Assembly (NCBI GenBank): GCA_947652605.1
Contig: OX393577.1
Span: 2,852,868-2,916,867 of the forward strand
DNA length: 64,000 nt
Reading direction: 5' to 3'
Source of the DNA: Elmis aenea
Lineage: Eukaryota > Arthropoda > Insecta > Coleoptera > Elmidae
Below are positions 1 through 10,539 of this stretch, in pieces; positions within the stretch are counted from its first letter, which is position 1; every line of letters starts with the position of its first letter. The notes beneath the pieces were generated by a model, which was not told the DNA's origin, searched no databases, and saw only the letters and a program-made list of their open reading frames with translations. The position numbers were made by a program, and so were the translations under genes.

Positions 1-239
1 TTAATTGTATCACGATAGACCTTTCAATGTTTCAAATTTGTTGATTGTCAAACGAAGGACTCCGACGTGATGGCAAAAGAAATGGGCGTGTCAATATTAA
101 AATTAATTAAAATTTAATATTAATGACAATGTAAAAACAGCTTCTAAACTTCAAGAACCATGCAACATAGTAACCGATTGGACTTAGAGGTGGAGAGTAA
201 GAATCAACGAGAGTAAATCAGCGCATATTGACTTTGCCT
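1..239. other. AT-rich sequence, nothing recognised
   Basis: No coding pattern or repeat that I can name. It ends where the non-LTR reverse transcriptase relic begins. Confidence 0.5.
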
Positions 240-1157
240 CCAAATGCTGAAGGAGTTTAAGATACCAGATCAGATTTCTCAAAAAAAAAAAAAAATTGGA
301 AGAGGCATCAAGCAGGATTCAAATCAAACAACGGAAGAATTTGAGATAAAAACAGGGCTTAGACAGGGAGGCCCATTATCAGCCCTCATATTCAACGTAG
401 TTCTGGAAAAAATTGTAAGAGACAAGAGACTGAACAGAGAGGGAACAATACTAAACAAAAGTCACCAACTCATAAGTTATGCCGATGATGTAGCTATACT
501 GGCAAGAACCTTAAAGGAACTGGGAGAAATCACAGGCAGAATGGCAGAAGCGGCACAAAAAAATGGGATTAAGGATAAACGAAGATAAGACCAAGCTAAT
601 GAGAATAAGACAACAAACTGTTGTTTCTATTGAAAACAGGCTACTGTTAGGGGAATTTAAGGATGTAAATAAATTTGTGTACTTGGGGACACTCCTCACA
701 AACAGAATGGAAGAAAAAAAAGACATAAACATGAGAATTCTGAAAGCCGACAAAAGTGCAAGAGCTTAAAATAACCTAATAAGAGCAAAACAGTTATCTA
801 GGAGCACCAAGCTACGTTTGTATAAAACAACGCTAAGACCTACGACGATCTATGGGCGTGAGATCTAGGTACTGAACAAAAATGCAAAGGAAACTCTAAG
901 AAGATGGGAAAGAAAGATAATGAGGAGAATAGTGGGACGGAAGATAACAGATGAAGGTTATATAAGAAGAATGAACGAGGAGGTATATACAATTTTCAAA
1001 GAAGCAACCATAGACAAAGTAATAAATGCCAGAAGAATACAATGGCTAGGACATATTGAAAGAAGGGAGGACAGCAGAATAATAGAAGAGATAGCGTGGA
1101 AAAAGCCTCCATACAAGAAAAAAGAGGAAGACCCAGAAAAAGATGGAGAGAATGACC
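240..1157 (+). pseudogene. Non-LTR retrotransposon RT relic (5'-truncated)
   Basis: This is the C-terminal half of a reverse transcriptase from a non-LTR retrotransposon, broken across frames. In order I can read the motif-B block GLRQGGPLSALIFN (about 354-395), the catalytic motif-C block YADDVAIL (about 478-501), a FVYLGTLLT block (about 676-702), and a post-RT block QWLGHIERREDSR (about 1039-1077). The last shared piece reads KRGRPRKRWRE and then stop, in a frame different from the preceding block. Stops or shifts near 585, 767 and 868 show it is dead. The endonuclease and the first half of the RT are absent. Clade cannot be fixed by eye. Immediately after the stop the sequence changes to a different retrotransposon's 3' end. 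Confidence 0.85.
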
Positions 1158-1590
1158 ATCTACACAGAGATCCAAAGATCCCAACCGTCAGAGAGGAGAT
1201 CGAAAAGTTCGCAGAGGGAAGACTTGAAGACTTCACTCCCATGGCAACACCGAGGTGCTGCAGCTTCTGGATAATGCTGGTTTGAAAAGAAAGCTCAAGA
1301 GGATCAAACCTTTTGATCTGGTTTAGTGTATATCGCGATACAGTGTTAAAGCAGAGGAACCTGTGCGTAACACGACAAACTTGTATTTAATGTTAGGAAG
1401 TAAGAAACACCAATGGGGACATCTTGGAAAAATACTTAGCTTTAAGAATTTTAGACTATAATTGTAGGTTAGTCTTCCTAGACTAGTAAAGATATTTAAA
1501 TATAGGAAAAAAATTAATACTTAGCAAAAAAGTATATACAATTTCGATTGCTGTAATATTATTATACAGTTAAATAAAGTTTCATTTAAG
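1158..1590 (+). pseudogene. Jockey-type non-LTR retrotransposon 3' end
   Basis: The sequence encodes the extreme C-terminus of a Jockey-type ORF2. I read LHRDPKIPTVREEIEKFAE, then after a frame change LLDNAGLKRKLKRIKPFDLV and stop (1257-1325). A 3' UTR follows with an AATAAA signal near 1573. The same C-terminus and 3' UTR layout recur at 30.8-31.6, 39.3-39.5 and 47.1-47.5 kb, so this is a dispersed family. It is fused directly to the tail of an unrelated non-LTR element to its left. Confidence 0.75.
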
Positions 1591-2699
1591 CAAGATAAGT
1601 AGGTTAACAAGGATGGTGGTCCTGTACGTAGCAGAGAGACCCCCTCTGGGAAAGGAGTGATGAGGGTTAACAAATATGTAAGCAACTTATTATTCTTGCT
1701 TCCGGGATTACATTTTAAGATTACTTTTCTAGTCCGTTAACACAGTTAAATTGGTTTTACCCGTCTCCTCTGGAATGTGTTTAATGGAATACAGAAAAAA
1801 ACACAGCTGGGAATTTAAATTTTAACACACAAAAATAACAAATTCCTATAACAGTAGGAATCCTTTAAGCTATAAATATCACAGTAAAGTTTGTTTATAG
1901 TTTAATAAGCTGTACACAAGAAATATGGTTATACTGTTGCTGAAATTGAAACACTTTAACAATGCTATAAAGCTAGTGTTTGATGTGCTAAATGAAATTT
2001 ACCTCGAAAATTATCTTGTTCAGTGACATCATAAAATATTATAGCTAGATTTAGCTTAATATCATAAGTTATTAGCTTATTGCGTATTATCTATATGCCT
2101 ACACTTACAGTGTTAGCTGTAATATTATTATAGTATAAGCTACAATATTATAAGTTGGCAAGTAAGATTTGATCACCTGAAGCGTGTAAATGTAAAACTT
2201 CCTTGTACAGTGATCTGAATACGCTGTTGATAAAACGTTGTAAAATATACACACGGTGAGAGATTATATGCACTTTTTCTAGAAAAATTTATACTTCATT
2301 GGATGTACAAAAACCTACAGAGAAATGAAACGTAAAAACGTATTTAAGTATGTATTTAAAATTAACATCCAATAGTTCTTGCGATTTTCCTTGATGATTT
2401 TTTTTTTAAGTTAATTAGTAGTAGGCTATGACTTACTGGTTAAAAAAACTAAAATATATATTTTTTAAATTGCAAAACGGGTCAAAATAATTAGAATTAT
2501 TTATAAGTTTTATACATATTATTACGTCTTTATGTTTCAGTCAAACGTAAAACAAAAGTTTAAAAGACTAGCTAGATCGTATGGTCAGTATACAGTTTAT
2601 CCCAAATCTCTCTTTGCATAAGGGAGAATATGTAGGATTTTCTAATTTGATAGTTGGTTATCATAAACGGGTTCGGTTAGGCTTAGAAACCATAGTCTT
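1591..2699. other. AT-rich stretch, no gene
   Basis: Low-complexity AT-rich DNA with many stops in all frames. I see no recognisable gene. Its right part leads into the inverted repeat arm at 2.70 kb. Confidence 0.5.
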
Positions 2700-2907
2700 C
2701 TAGCCTACTCAAAACAAAGCGTTTGTAAATATCCACAATCTATTTTAAAATTATTTTTTGGAATTCAATTTAGTACGCTTTTTAAAAAATACCTGCTGGA
2801 ACTTGAATTTAGTTTAACATCAGATGTTTAAATGTTGTGGATTTGATAGGTAATAATTTTGAACTATTGGTCATTTTTTCAAAATGCGAAAATAGATTTT
2901 TATACTA
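2700..2907. repeat. Inverted dispersed repeat, arm 1
   Basis: The reverse complement of about 7720-7985 matches this segment over most of its length. Shared blocks include AATTTAGTACGCTTTTTA, GTTTAACATCAGATG and GTGGATTTGATAGGTAAT. The match is imperfect and has indels. A separate 1.37-kb element interrupts this arm at 2908, and the match resumes at 4278. Confidence 0.75.
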
Positions 2908-4277
2908 GGGGAGACTGGAGATGAAAGTAAAATTTTTTTGTTTTTATTTAATATCTCGGAGTATAACATTTTTTTTGCATCCAAATTGATTTAATAATAG
3001 ATTGGACATATTTGTCTTCCTTTCAAGATATTTATTTAATGTTTCGTAAAGCACACGTGAGAAAAAAAAACCCTGTAGTAAGACGGTTGTTATTTCCAAC
3101 CTCAACGTTGGTGCTAAAACGATCGGGGTAAGTTGTAACGGCAAAATAATTCACAAAGCTCATAAGTAGTGGGTTAATGAATTAGTATTCATCAACAAAA
3201 TTAATATTTGATTCCAAAATACACATAAGCAAAACAAGAAAGCAATAAAAAGGCTTTGGTACAATACAAAATGATAAGTGAACATTATCAATATTCAAAA
3301 ATGTGAAAAAAAAAGATACAATAAATTGGAAAATTGGTCCGACAAGTTTTGTATGTTCTAATCTACGAAGAAAACCACCTATTATGTGCTAAGGGTGAAC
3401 ATTTGCAAGTGCAAAACATTGATTGGGGTTGGTTGTAACACTGTTACTTTTGACCCCAAGTGTACACAAAACAAATTGGAGGAAATCCACAATTAACCAC
3501 GATTCCAACGTCAAATTGTATTGCATCCACCAATAGCCAACAAAATTTAGAACATAGTAATCTAGGTACTTTTTTGTTTCTCTTTTAGAGATCGCCTAAA
3601 AGTCACTTGATCAGTAACACAACGCATTGACTTTTAGGCGGAAAATAGTGACTCTGGCTGGCAAAAACATAACGTCTATGACGGATGAAAAACTAGTAAT
3701 AGAAAAGTGTAGGGTACCTTTATAAACAGGGTAGGGACAGGCGCTGGACAACTTTCTATTGGCTGAGGTGTGTGTATATACGGTCAAGTTTCGCTTGCGA
3801 CTAGCCTGGGACCTCCAGATTTTAAATAATTTGCATGGAGAACATAGGCGAATGTACACATTTTATTTTTTTCTCGCGTGTTCAGATTGTATAAGTGATT
3901 GGGGTGGTTGTAACACTGTTATTTTTGACACCAAGTGTACACAAAACAAATTGGAGGGAATCCACAATTAACCGCGATTCCAACGTCAAATTGTATTGCA
4001 TCCACCAACAACCAACAAAATTTATAACCTATAATCTAGGTACATTTTGTTCTTCTTTTAGAGTTCGCCTAAAAGTCATTCGATCGGTGATACAACACAT
4101 TAAGTTTTAGGCGGAGAATAGTGACTGGCTGGCAAAACTTATCCTCTGACAGATGAAAACTAACAATGTAAGTAGAGAGGTGGATGTAAATGAACATTGT
4201 ACATATAACAAAAATTAAAGAAATTATAGGCACTGTTACAACCTACCCCTGTTACTTTCATCCCAAGTCTCCTCTGG
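2908..4277. mobile_element. 1.37-kb inverted-repeat DNA element
   Basis: The ends are inverted repeats. The left end begins GGGGAGACTGGAGATGAAAG. The right end, read from its own terminus, contains GAGGAGACTTGGGATGAAAG and then GGGGTAGGTTGTAACAG, which resembles GGGGTAAGTTGTAACGG at about 3124-3141. The unoccupied target survives in an inverted copy near 7727-7735, so the boundaries are good to a few bases. No ORF resembles a transposase, so it is non-autonomous. A clean target duplication is not visible. Superfamily unknown. Confidence 0.7.
3419..4166. repeat. Internal direct repeat, 476-bp offset
   Basis: About 270 bp starting at 3421 (GATTGGGGTTGGTTGTAACA) is repeated starting at 3897 at roughly 90% identity. 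Each copy contains an inverted pair around a CGCCTAAAAGTCA / TTTTAGGCGG hairpin. The repeat lies wholly inside the 2908-4277 element, so it probably arose by internal tandem duplication. Confidence 0.8.
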
Positions 4278-4285
4278 GCTAAAAA

Positions 4286-5486
4286 TGTTGCCTTTTAAGT
4301 AAATTTGTTTGTTAAATGATTTAAAAAAAAAAACAAGCAGTGCAACAATGTTTTATATAATTTGCGACGGTAAAGTGAAATAGAGGTAAAGATAGTTCAG
4401 TTTAGTTGATTTTAGTTATATCAATTTTAACTACCGACAGTGAGGAACTAATGTAAAACTTCGTAACGTTTTTCCGTTAAACAAAAGTTTGTTTTAACCA
4501 GCGCTTGCAATTAATTAGTGCCGTATGAAATAGCAATTACTTTAACACACAGTTAATTTTTAAATGGAAAATGTATAAGTAAAGAAAATAAAGCAGAGAG
4601 AGATCAATACGGCAGTTCCCTCATACCATTGCACTTTTCAGCAGACTCAGAGTGTTGGGTTAATGCGCGTCTGGGGAGCGTTGTTGCTCTACAACACCTT
4701 CGAAAACAGTCAAGGAACAATTGTGGGTGTGGTAACTTGTGACATTTTGATTTATTGCCTAAATTTCAAATTAAAAATCAATCGAACTTATTTCAAAGTG
4801 AATGAATATCTATTAAGCTTAGAGCTTGGATATTGATTACTTCCACTATACGCGTAATTACTTTTAACGCCTCGAGTTGCTCTCCCTGGAGAGCACCGAA
4901 AGTTGTTATCCCACCGTTCCCACAGGTTACAAAAAAAAATCACTCACTTACACACAATCTATATGTAAATAATAAATGAACTTACAACGTTGTTACTATT
5001 TCTTTTGTTCTCTTGCTGTATCTTTTTTCCTGCACCCCGAAATTATAAAACCGTTAAGGCACCCGCATTTTCTGTGTTAGCTGGGGTCCAGCAGACAGGA
5101 AAATAAAAATCTAGTCGGAAAATTTATTGTAAAATATTTCATATTGAAGTTACTGGAAACTTCTGCAAAAGAACAAGTTGAATTTAAAACTACCTTATAG
5201 CTACAGGGAAAAGATTAATATTTTATACTTCGAAACATTTTTGTTTTAATTTTTATATTGCTGCAAGATTAATAGTGCATACCTAATCTAACAGAAGCAA
5301 TAAATAAACCAAATTCGTGCTATTTTTTTTCTTTAAGCAACTTTTATAAAGCTTTCATACAACATTTACAAATGCTACTTCGGAAAATTAAATTATACCA
5401 ACAAAAACAAAGTGGATATTTTAATAACAAATATCAAAATACAATCCTTTTACCATAGCGGTGTAGGATAAGTTTTTCATATTAAT
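4286..5486. other. AT-rich stretch, no gene
   Basis: I see nothing I can name. There are short GC-richer patches near 4650-4740 and 4870-4920 but no coding pattern. Confidence 0.5.
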
Positions 5487-5490
5487 TATA

Positions 5491-5560
5491 CAGGGTGTTG
5501 CATGACCAAACGGCCAAACTTAAGGAGTATGCTCCTTGAGTCAATTTAAGCAAGAAATGT
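5491..5560. mobile_element. Solo CAGGGTG-type terminal repeat
   Basis: TATACAGGGTGTTGCATGACC begins at 5487. It has the TA plus CAGGGTG end shared by several elements in this window. No partner end is visible before the next element begins at 5565, so it is a truncated end. Confidence 0.45.
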
Positions 5561-5564
5561 TATA

Positions 5565-6817
5565 CAGTGTGGTCGACTTTATAGTAGCAGGACTGTTAGT
5601 CGATAGAAAAACTTATTTTAAAGCGAATATTCCATATCAACATGGGTCCAAAACGCTTCATTTTAAAGATGCAGGGCGTTGAAATTTTCGAAAAAATATC
5701 GATAATGTTTAACCGTTTCTCAACCAGTAGATATATTTAAACTAAATTTGGTATACAGCACCATCTTAACAGGTTACCACAATCGGTGAAAAGTCCCACG
5801 AGCAACCAGTGGCGGAGTTGTGAAGGTTCAGTTTCAATAATTTTTTTAAAAAACGTGTACGGCCCTATTCAATCAAACCCGAATTTGACTTTGGGTAGAG
5901 CATTTTATTCTTAACAAAAAGTGTCTCCTGACTTTTCTTGGAATCTGCCACCGTTTGGCGTGAAATTTTATTTATTTTATTATTTTCGCGAAAATTTTGC
6001 TTCTGTTCGATTTAAAAATATGGCTAATATTCGTAAAGTCTGTTTTATACTACAATATTTTTTCGTTTAAGAAAATTGTATACGATTTTTAATACAAAAA
6101 TTTCGTTCAAGAATTTAGCATGGAAAATTTGAACCATTTACCTTGTACTATTTTTTGGTACGAAAACTCCAATATATTTTGGTTACTTTTTAGTAACTTT
6201 TATCATATTTTGTTGGCACCTTGAGTAACTATGTCAAATGTTCAATTTGATCACAGAACAGAAAGCGAATCATTTTCAAATTTAACGTATATTCAACGCT
6301 TGTTCCATTCTACATATTTATTCCTACAAAATAAATTGTGAGGGATAACCGTAATAAGTAGTATTTAACATCGTTTGATTGTTTCAGGTAACGTAACCCA
6401 CAAATGACATGCGGTCAGATACAGTCATACAATTACAGTAGAATACGCATGCGCCCATGCTAAAATTGGACGCATATAGGGACGGTAGTAATTTCGTACG
6501 AATTTTTCGTTCAAGATTTTTAATTTCTGATTGACACCGCACTAGAAAATCGTATACGAATTTCTTAAACGAAAAAATAGTATAGTATAAAACAGACTTA
6601 ATAAAGATGTAATTACCGATTTTTGCAGTTTTTAATAAAAGAACATGTTAATAATGAGGGAAAAAGTTCCGCTAAATTAACGATTAATGATCCACATTTT
6701 GAGCATTTACTCTGCAAGTTACAATTTTCTGCTTTTCGCGATATTTTTAGATCGAACTTTAAAATAAATTTTTTTATCGACTGTTAAAGTCTTGCTACTA
6801 AAAAGTGGACCACCCTG
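5565..6817. mobile_element. TA-CAGGGTG element, copy with nested insertion
   Basis: The left end TA-CAGTGTGGTCGAC and the right end GGACCACCCTG-TA are inverted. Internal blocks such as CAACCAGTAGATATATTTAAA and CCAGTGGCGGA are shared with the better preserved copy at 51.0-51.8 kb. A TA dinucleotide flanks both ends, consistent with a Tc1/mariner-like target duplication. It has no transposase. A 562-bp unrelated MITE sits inside at 6037-6598. Confidence 0.75.
6037..6598. mobile_element. 562-bp MITE, TAA target duplication
   Basis: Terminal inverted repeats begin AGTCTGTTTTATACTA and extend about 50 bp through TTTTTTCGTTTAAGAAA and GTATACGA. TAA at 6034-6036 and again at 6599-6601 is the target duplication. 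A 3-bp TWA duplication is typical of PIF/Harbinger elements; the superfamily is inferred from this alone. It is inserted in the larger CAGGGTG element and is therefore younger than it. No coding capacity. Confidence 0.8.
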
Positions 6818-7719
6818 TATAAACCGTAGTTCAGAACTCTATGTTTGAGCTCTTGTTATGTTATAAACTCATCCGTTTCTATGGTTTTTGTCAGTACATT
6901 GTTTCGGCACTGTCTGTACATACTTGATATTTTAAATATAACTCTAAACAATACGTTATAAATTATAATGGAAGCAAACATAAACATACACAATATAAGA
7001 CCACTGTTATCTCTGCCGTATTTAATTAATTGGAAACAAATATTAATTATGTATGTATACGCGAGTATAAGAAAACAGAACGCGTAATTAAATTCCAAGC
7101 TTTGCACAATTATGTCGATGAATTGTTAATATTGAATTAAATTTCACATTGTTTAAGTGGTTGAAATGGTTTGCAAAATGTTAAAACAATTTTGGTTACC
7201 TCTTGCATTGTTTATTCCACCCGCATAAAGAACGTCAACAGTATTCGATATTAATGGAAAAGTTTAAAATGTATATCATACAAATCATGTGCTTGCTACT
7301 TTTAAATTCACTAAAGGGAATTGTTGTAGCAATTCTGTTGAGCACAAAGTTACATAACAAGTATGTGAAATCTATTAAATCAAACATTATACACACCAAA
7401 TTGCTTTTATTGTCAATAAAACTTTAAAATCATTAACGCAGATGTACCTACATACTGGTTTTACAACATCATGTTAATTACGGAATAATTAAAATTTCAC
7501 TTTATGCGGTAAATGTTTAAAAAATAATGAAATTGAAGAAGAAGCTTGCCAAAATAGAAAATGTATACGAAATTTTGATTTAATTAAAAAGGCGTTATTC
7601 AGCAATTTTTTTAAACATGACTAGTATGGTTTATAATCGTTTTAGGCATTTTATTTATTATTTTAAAACTTTTAATTGTGATTTTTAGAGGAAAAAATTT
7701 AAAAATGTGGAAGGCAACA
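6818..7719. other. AT-rich stretch, no supported gene
   Basis: Open frames of 70-80 codons exist here but have AT-driven composition and no recognisable motif. Nothing else seen. Confidence 0.45.
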
Positions 7720-7985
7720 TTTTTAGCATAGTATAAAAATCTATTTTCCCAATTTTTATAACCTGACCAAATTATCAAAATTATTACCTATCAAATCCAC
7801 AAAATATAAGCATCTGATGTTAAACGAAATTTAAGTTCCAGCGAGCTTATTTTCAAAAGCGTCATTACTTAGTCATGAGTCCTTCTACTGTTAGGTGTAG
7901 GACTAAAAAGCGTACTAAATTTAATTCCAAAAAATAATCTCACAACAGATTGTACATACTTGCAAACGTTATATTGATTTAAAAA
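7720..7985. repeat. Inverted dispersed repeat, arm 2
   Basis: Reverse-complement partner of 2700-2907 and 4278-4290. Near 7727-7735 it reads straight through the site where the 1.37-kb element sits in the other arm, so it is the empty site. It carries extra sequence relative to arm 1 around 7850-7905. Confidence 0.75.
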
Positions 7986-8649
7986 CTCTGAAACTTTGAC
8001 TTCTAGTTTGATTTGCATCTATTTCGATTCTTAATTTTCATATTACGGATTGCGAAACATCTTTAAGGTACACTAAAAGCAGAAAAAAACAAGCAAAGAA
8101 AAATGTCACGAAAGCTCAGAAGACTTTCTTAGCCTATCGCTCACTATTGCATGTTCACTTGGTTCCTAAGGTGGAATAAATAATCGTTCAAAAGTAGATT
8201 GGTGCGTAAATATTTAAAAAAGCAAGGGAAGCTGCGTATACATATTAACTTTTCCAATTCGAGTATATTTTCATGCTACAAACAAGGTGGCACAAATATT
8301 TTTCTTTTAACATAAACATTGTTTAGTGTGTGTTCAATGCGTTGTTGTGCAGTCCTTAAAAGGAAAAGCAATATTTTAAGTAGTTTTACTTTATTACAGT
8401 GATTAAACTATATTTTAGATTACTGTAAAAGCATAGTCGTGTCATGGATATGTTGGTTTAATAAACAGGCAATTATTATATTTAGTGTTTTCCATTTTCC
8501 TTGGTTGTTTTAAGATAATGTTGCTGTCATGTTGAAATTTTTACACTGGATTACCAGAAATTTATGGAATAATGTGTAAATATATTTGTATTTAGACCAG
8601 AGCAGAAATACTAAATTTGTTGATTTCACCACGTTTCTTGAAAGGTTAG
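7986..8649. other. AT-rich stretch, no gene
   Basis: Nothing recognised apart from short AT-rich repeats. Confidence 0.5.
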
Positions 8650-8706
8650 CCCAGGGCTGTCCAACTAGCGGCCCTCGGACCACGTCCGACCCGCGAAAGA
8701 ATTTTT
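8650..8706. mobile_element. hAT-like terminal sequence
   Basis: CAGGGCTGTCCAACTAGCGG and the GC-rich stretch after it resemble a hAT-type terminus (CAGNGNTGTCCAA). It abuts the 174-184-bp tandem repeat. I found no matching right end or 8-bp duplication, so the assignment is tentative. Confidence 0.4.
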
Positions 8707-9340
8707 GTGCAAAGAGGTACCGACGCTTGGGCGTCTTTTGCTAAAATTGACAAAAACGGCTTCGACTATGTTAGCTTAACATGCCCAGGTAATTTTAGAA
8801 CCATGACTTTAATAATTTTCTAGTTATTGTATCTTATGTGGGGTGTTGTCTTACGGTATTACTGTAATCGTCCATATATGCGGTATATATTGCAAAAGAG
8901 GTACCGACGCTTGGGCGTCTTTTGCTAAAACGGCTCCGACTATGTTAGGTAAACATGCCCAGGTAATTTTAGGACCATGACTTTAATAATTTTCTAGTTA
9001 TTGTATCTTATGTGGGGTGTTGTCTTACGGTATTAATGTTATTATCCATATATGCGATATATATTGCAAAATAGGTACCGACGCTTGGGCGTCTTTGACT
9101 AAAATTGACAAAAACAGCTTCGACTATGTTAGGTAAACATACCCAGGTAATTTTAGAAGCATGACTTTAATAGTTTTCTAGTTATTGTATCTTATGCGGG
9201 GCGTTGTCTTACGTTATTAATGTTATCGTCCATATATGCGGTATATATTGCAAAAGAGGTACCGACGGCGACGCTTGGGCGTCTATTGCTAAAATTGACA
9301 AGAAAGGCTTCGACTATGTTAGCCTAACATCCCCTAGTAA
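8707..9340. repeat. Tandem repeat array 1 (174-184-bp unit, ~4 copies)
   Basis: The marker GGTACCGACGC starts at 8716, 8900, 9074 and 9258, giving spacings of 184, 174 and 184 bp. Each unit carries a perfect 5-bp hairpin GACGC-TTGG-GCGTC and the phrases CTTCGACTATGTTAG, GGTAATTTTAGA and CTAGTTATTGTATCTTATG. The fourth copy has a 6-bp duplication in the hairpin. The same repeat forms a larger array at 36.5-37.7 kb. Confidence 0.9.
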
Positions 9341-9524
9341 TTTAAAAAGGTAGACTTTTTCCAATTACTTTACTCTACCTTATTTCATGTTACATACATA
9401 TATTTTTTACTATTTTGTTAAATATTATCCAAAAGAAACCCTGAAATTTATATTTGGTCGTTAGCCCAGAATGGGCCTAAGCCGACCCTGCTCCGTGCGC
9501 AATGTAATTTGAAGTAATACTTAC

Positions 9525-9738
9525 GTATAGTAGAATTAACTCTTTTGACAGAGGGACAAACACGCCATAAACCAATGCGGAAACTGATGGCAGTGGAGAC
9601 ATCCGAGTTGGGTAGAGTTATGGGTTCCTTGGTATATAACCACGTGCCACTAACAAATGCGATGAGTAGCGTGGCCAAAGCCACCAAACCCCAGAGAACT
9701 CCCAAGCGGGACAGCGCTCCACGCGAATTACAACACAT
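9525..9738 (-). CDS. Stargazin/TARP-like protein, first coding exon
   Basis: This exon encodes 71 residues of a claudin-fold, four-pass membrane protein. It most resembles the gamma-5/gamma-7 TARP branch, which corresponds to insect stargazin-like proteins. TARPs are auxiliary subunits of AMPA-type glutamate receptors and relatives of calcium-channel gamma subunits, acting at the plasma membrane. Residues about 11-31 form transmembrane helix 1, followed by GTWLYTKEP at the start of the extracellular loop. The family signature GLWRVC is at residues 56-61, where a conserved loop cysteine sits. The exon ends C|GTAAGT (donor at 9524-9519), leaving one base of the next codon. I chose ATG at 9738; the GTG just upstream is unlikely. 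The remaining exons (loop cysteines, TM2-TM4, C-tail) should lie at lower coordinates or beyond the left edge; I could not find them. Family assignment is solid, exact orthology is not. Confidence 0.8.
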
Positions 9739-9758
9739 CACTTACAATGAAAATACAT
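9738..9758 (-). promoter_or_regulatory. Short upstream ORF abutting the TARP start
   Basis: Upstream of the TARP ATG, in another frame, ATG at 9758 opens six codons and ends in TGA. The last A of that TGA is the A of the main ATG (TGATG). If transcribed in the leader, this arrangement would favour termination-reinitiation. Whether this stretch is leader or intron is unknown. Confidence 0.4.
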
Positions 9759-10531
9759 GCGACACGATAAGTCTTTAAATGCGGTTTATAGGTTTAAATC
9801 GCGTTTTAAGTTGGTACTGGCCATTTTAGTTATTATTGAATTATTAGACGGAGGTACGCGTCCACTTTTAATATCATTGTTTTGATGGAAGGTCTCCGTG
9901 AATCTGAAAATTAAATACACGCACGTCAGACACGTGGCTAAACTTTATTTTTAAAATTACACTGAATGGGGTAAAGCCCAGAACTATGAAAATTCAATTA
10001 TGTTATAAAAGATGTTCAAAGCAAAACTGCAGTAGGAAAAAGAACAGGTAGAATCAAGCAGCAAAACCTTCAATCTTATTTTTTAGTGATTATATAGACA
10101 ACGTGGTTCCATAAATATGCCAATGCATGTTCTATATATTTTTAAATTGCTTGGCTTAAAGTTAAGTTACTAATGTGGTGAATATATTACGCTGACCTAT
10201 TTCTTGTTTTTTAATATGTGTGTGTGCTTAATGAGAAACGAACATTAATTTTGCTGAAATATACGTTTGCTTATATAAATTGCATTTTACGATAAAAGCA
10301 TCAAACAATTTTACATTAACTTTGTAAAGCAGCAGGACATCCAATTTTATTAAACTTCTGATATCCTGCGGTCGTTGTTATGAGAATTTGTGTATAACAA
10401 CTGACCTCAAAATCAGTTAGATGTGATTAACGGATTTAACTTACTCTAACTATTGAATATAGTGTAAGTAATAGAAATATAGTTAATCATAAATATAAAA
10501 AAAAAACGGAATTATTTTTAATATTTTCTCG
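9759..10531. other. AT-rich stretch, no gene
   Basis: This would hold the upstream region or 5' leader of the TARP gene. I see no clear TATA/initiator pair and no other feature. Confidence 0.4.
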
Positions 10532-10539
10532 ATTCAAAG

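Noticed and set aside
511..1242. Minus-strand open frames opposite the first non-LTR relic
   Set aside because: The plus strand carries clear RT motifs; the minus frames are shadows.
6856..7107. 83-codon minus-strand hydrophobic frame as a possible later TARP exon
   Set aside because: It is on the right strand and side, but shows none of the conserved TARP loop or TM2-TM4 residues and lacks clear splice sites.
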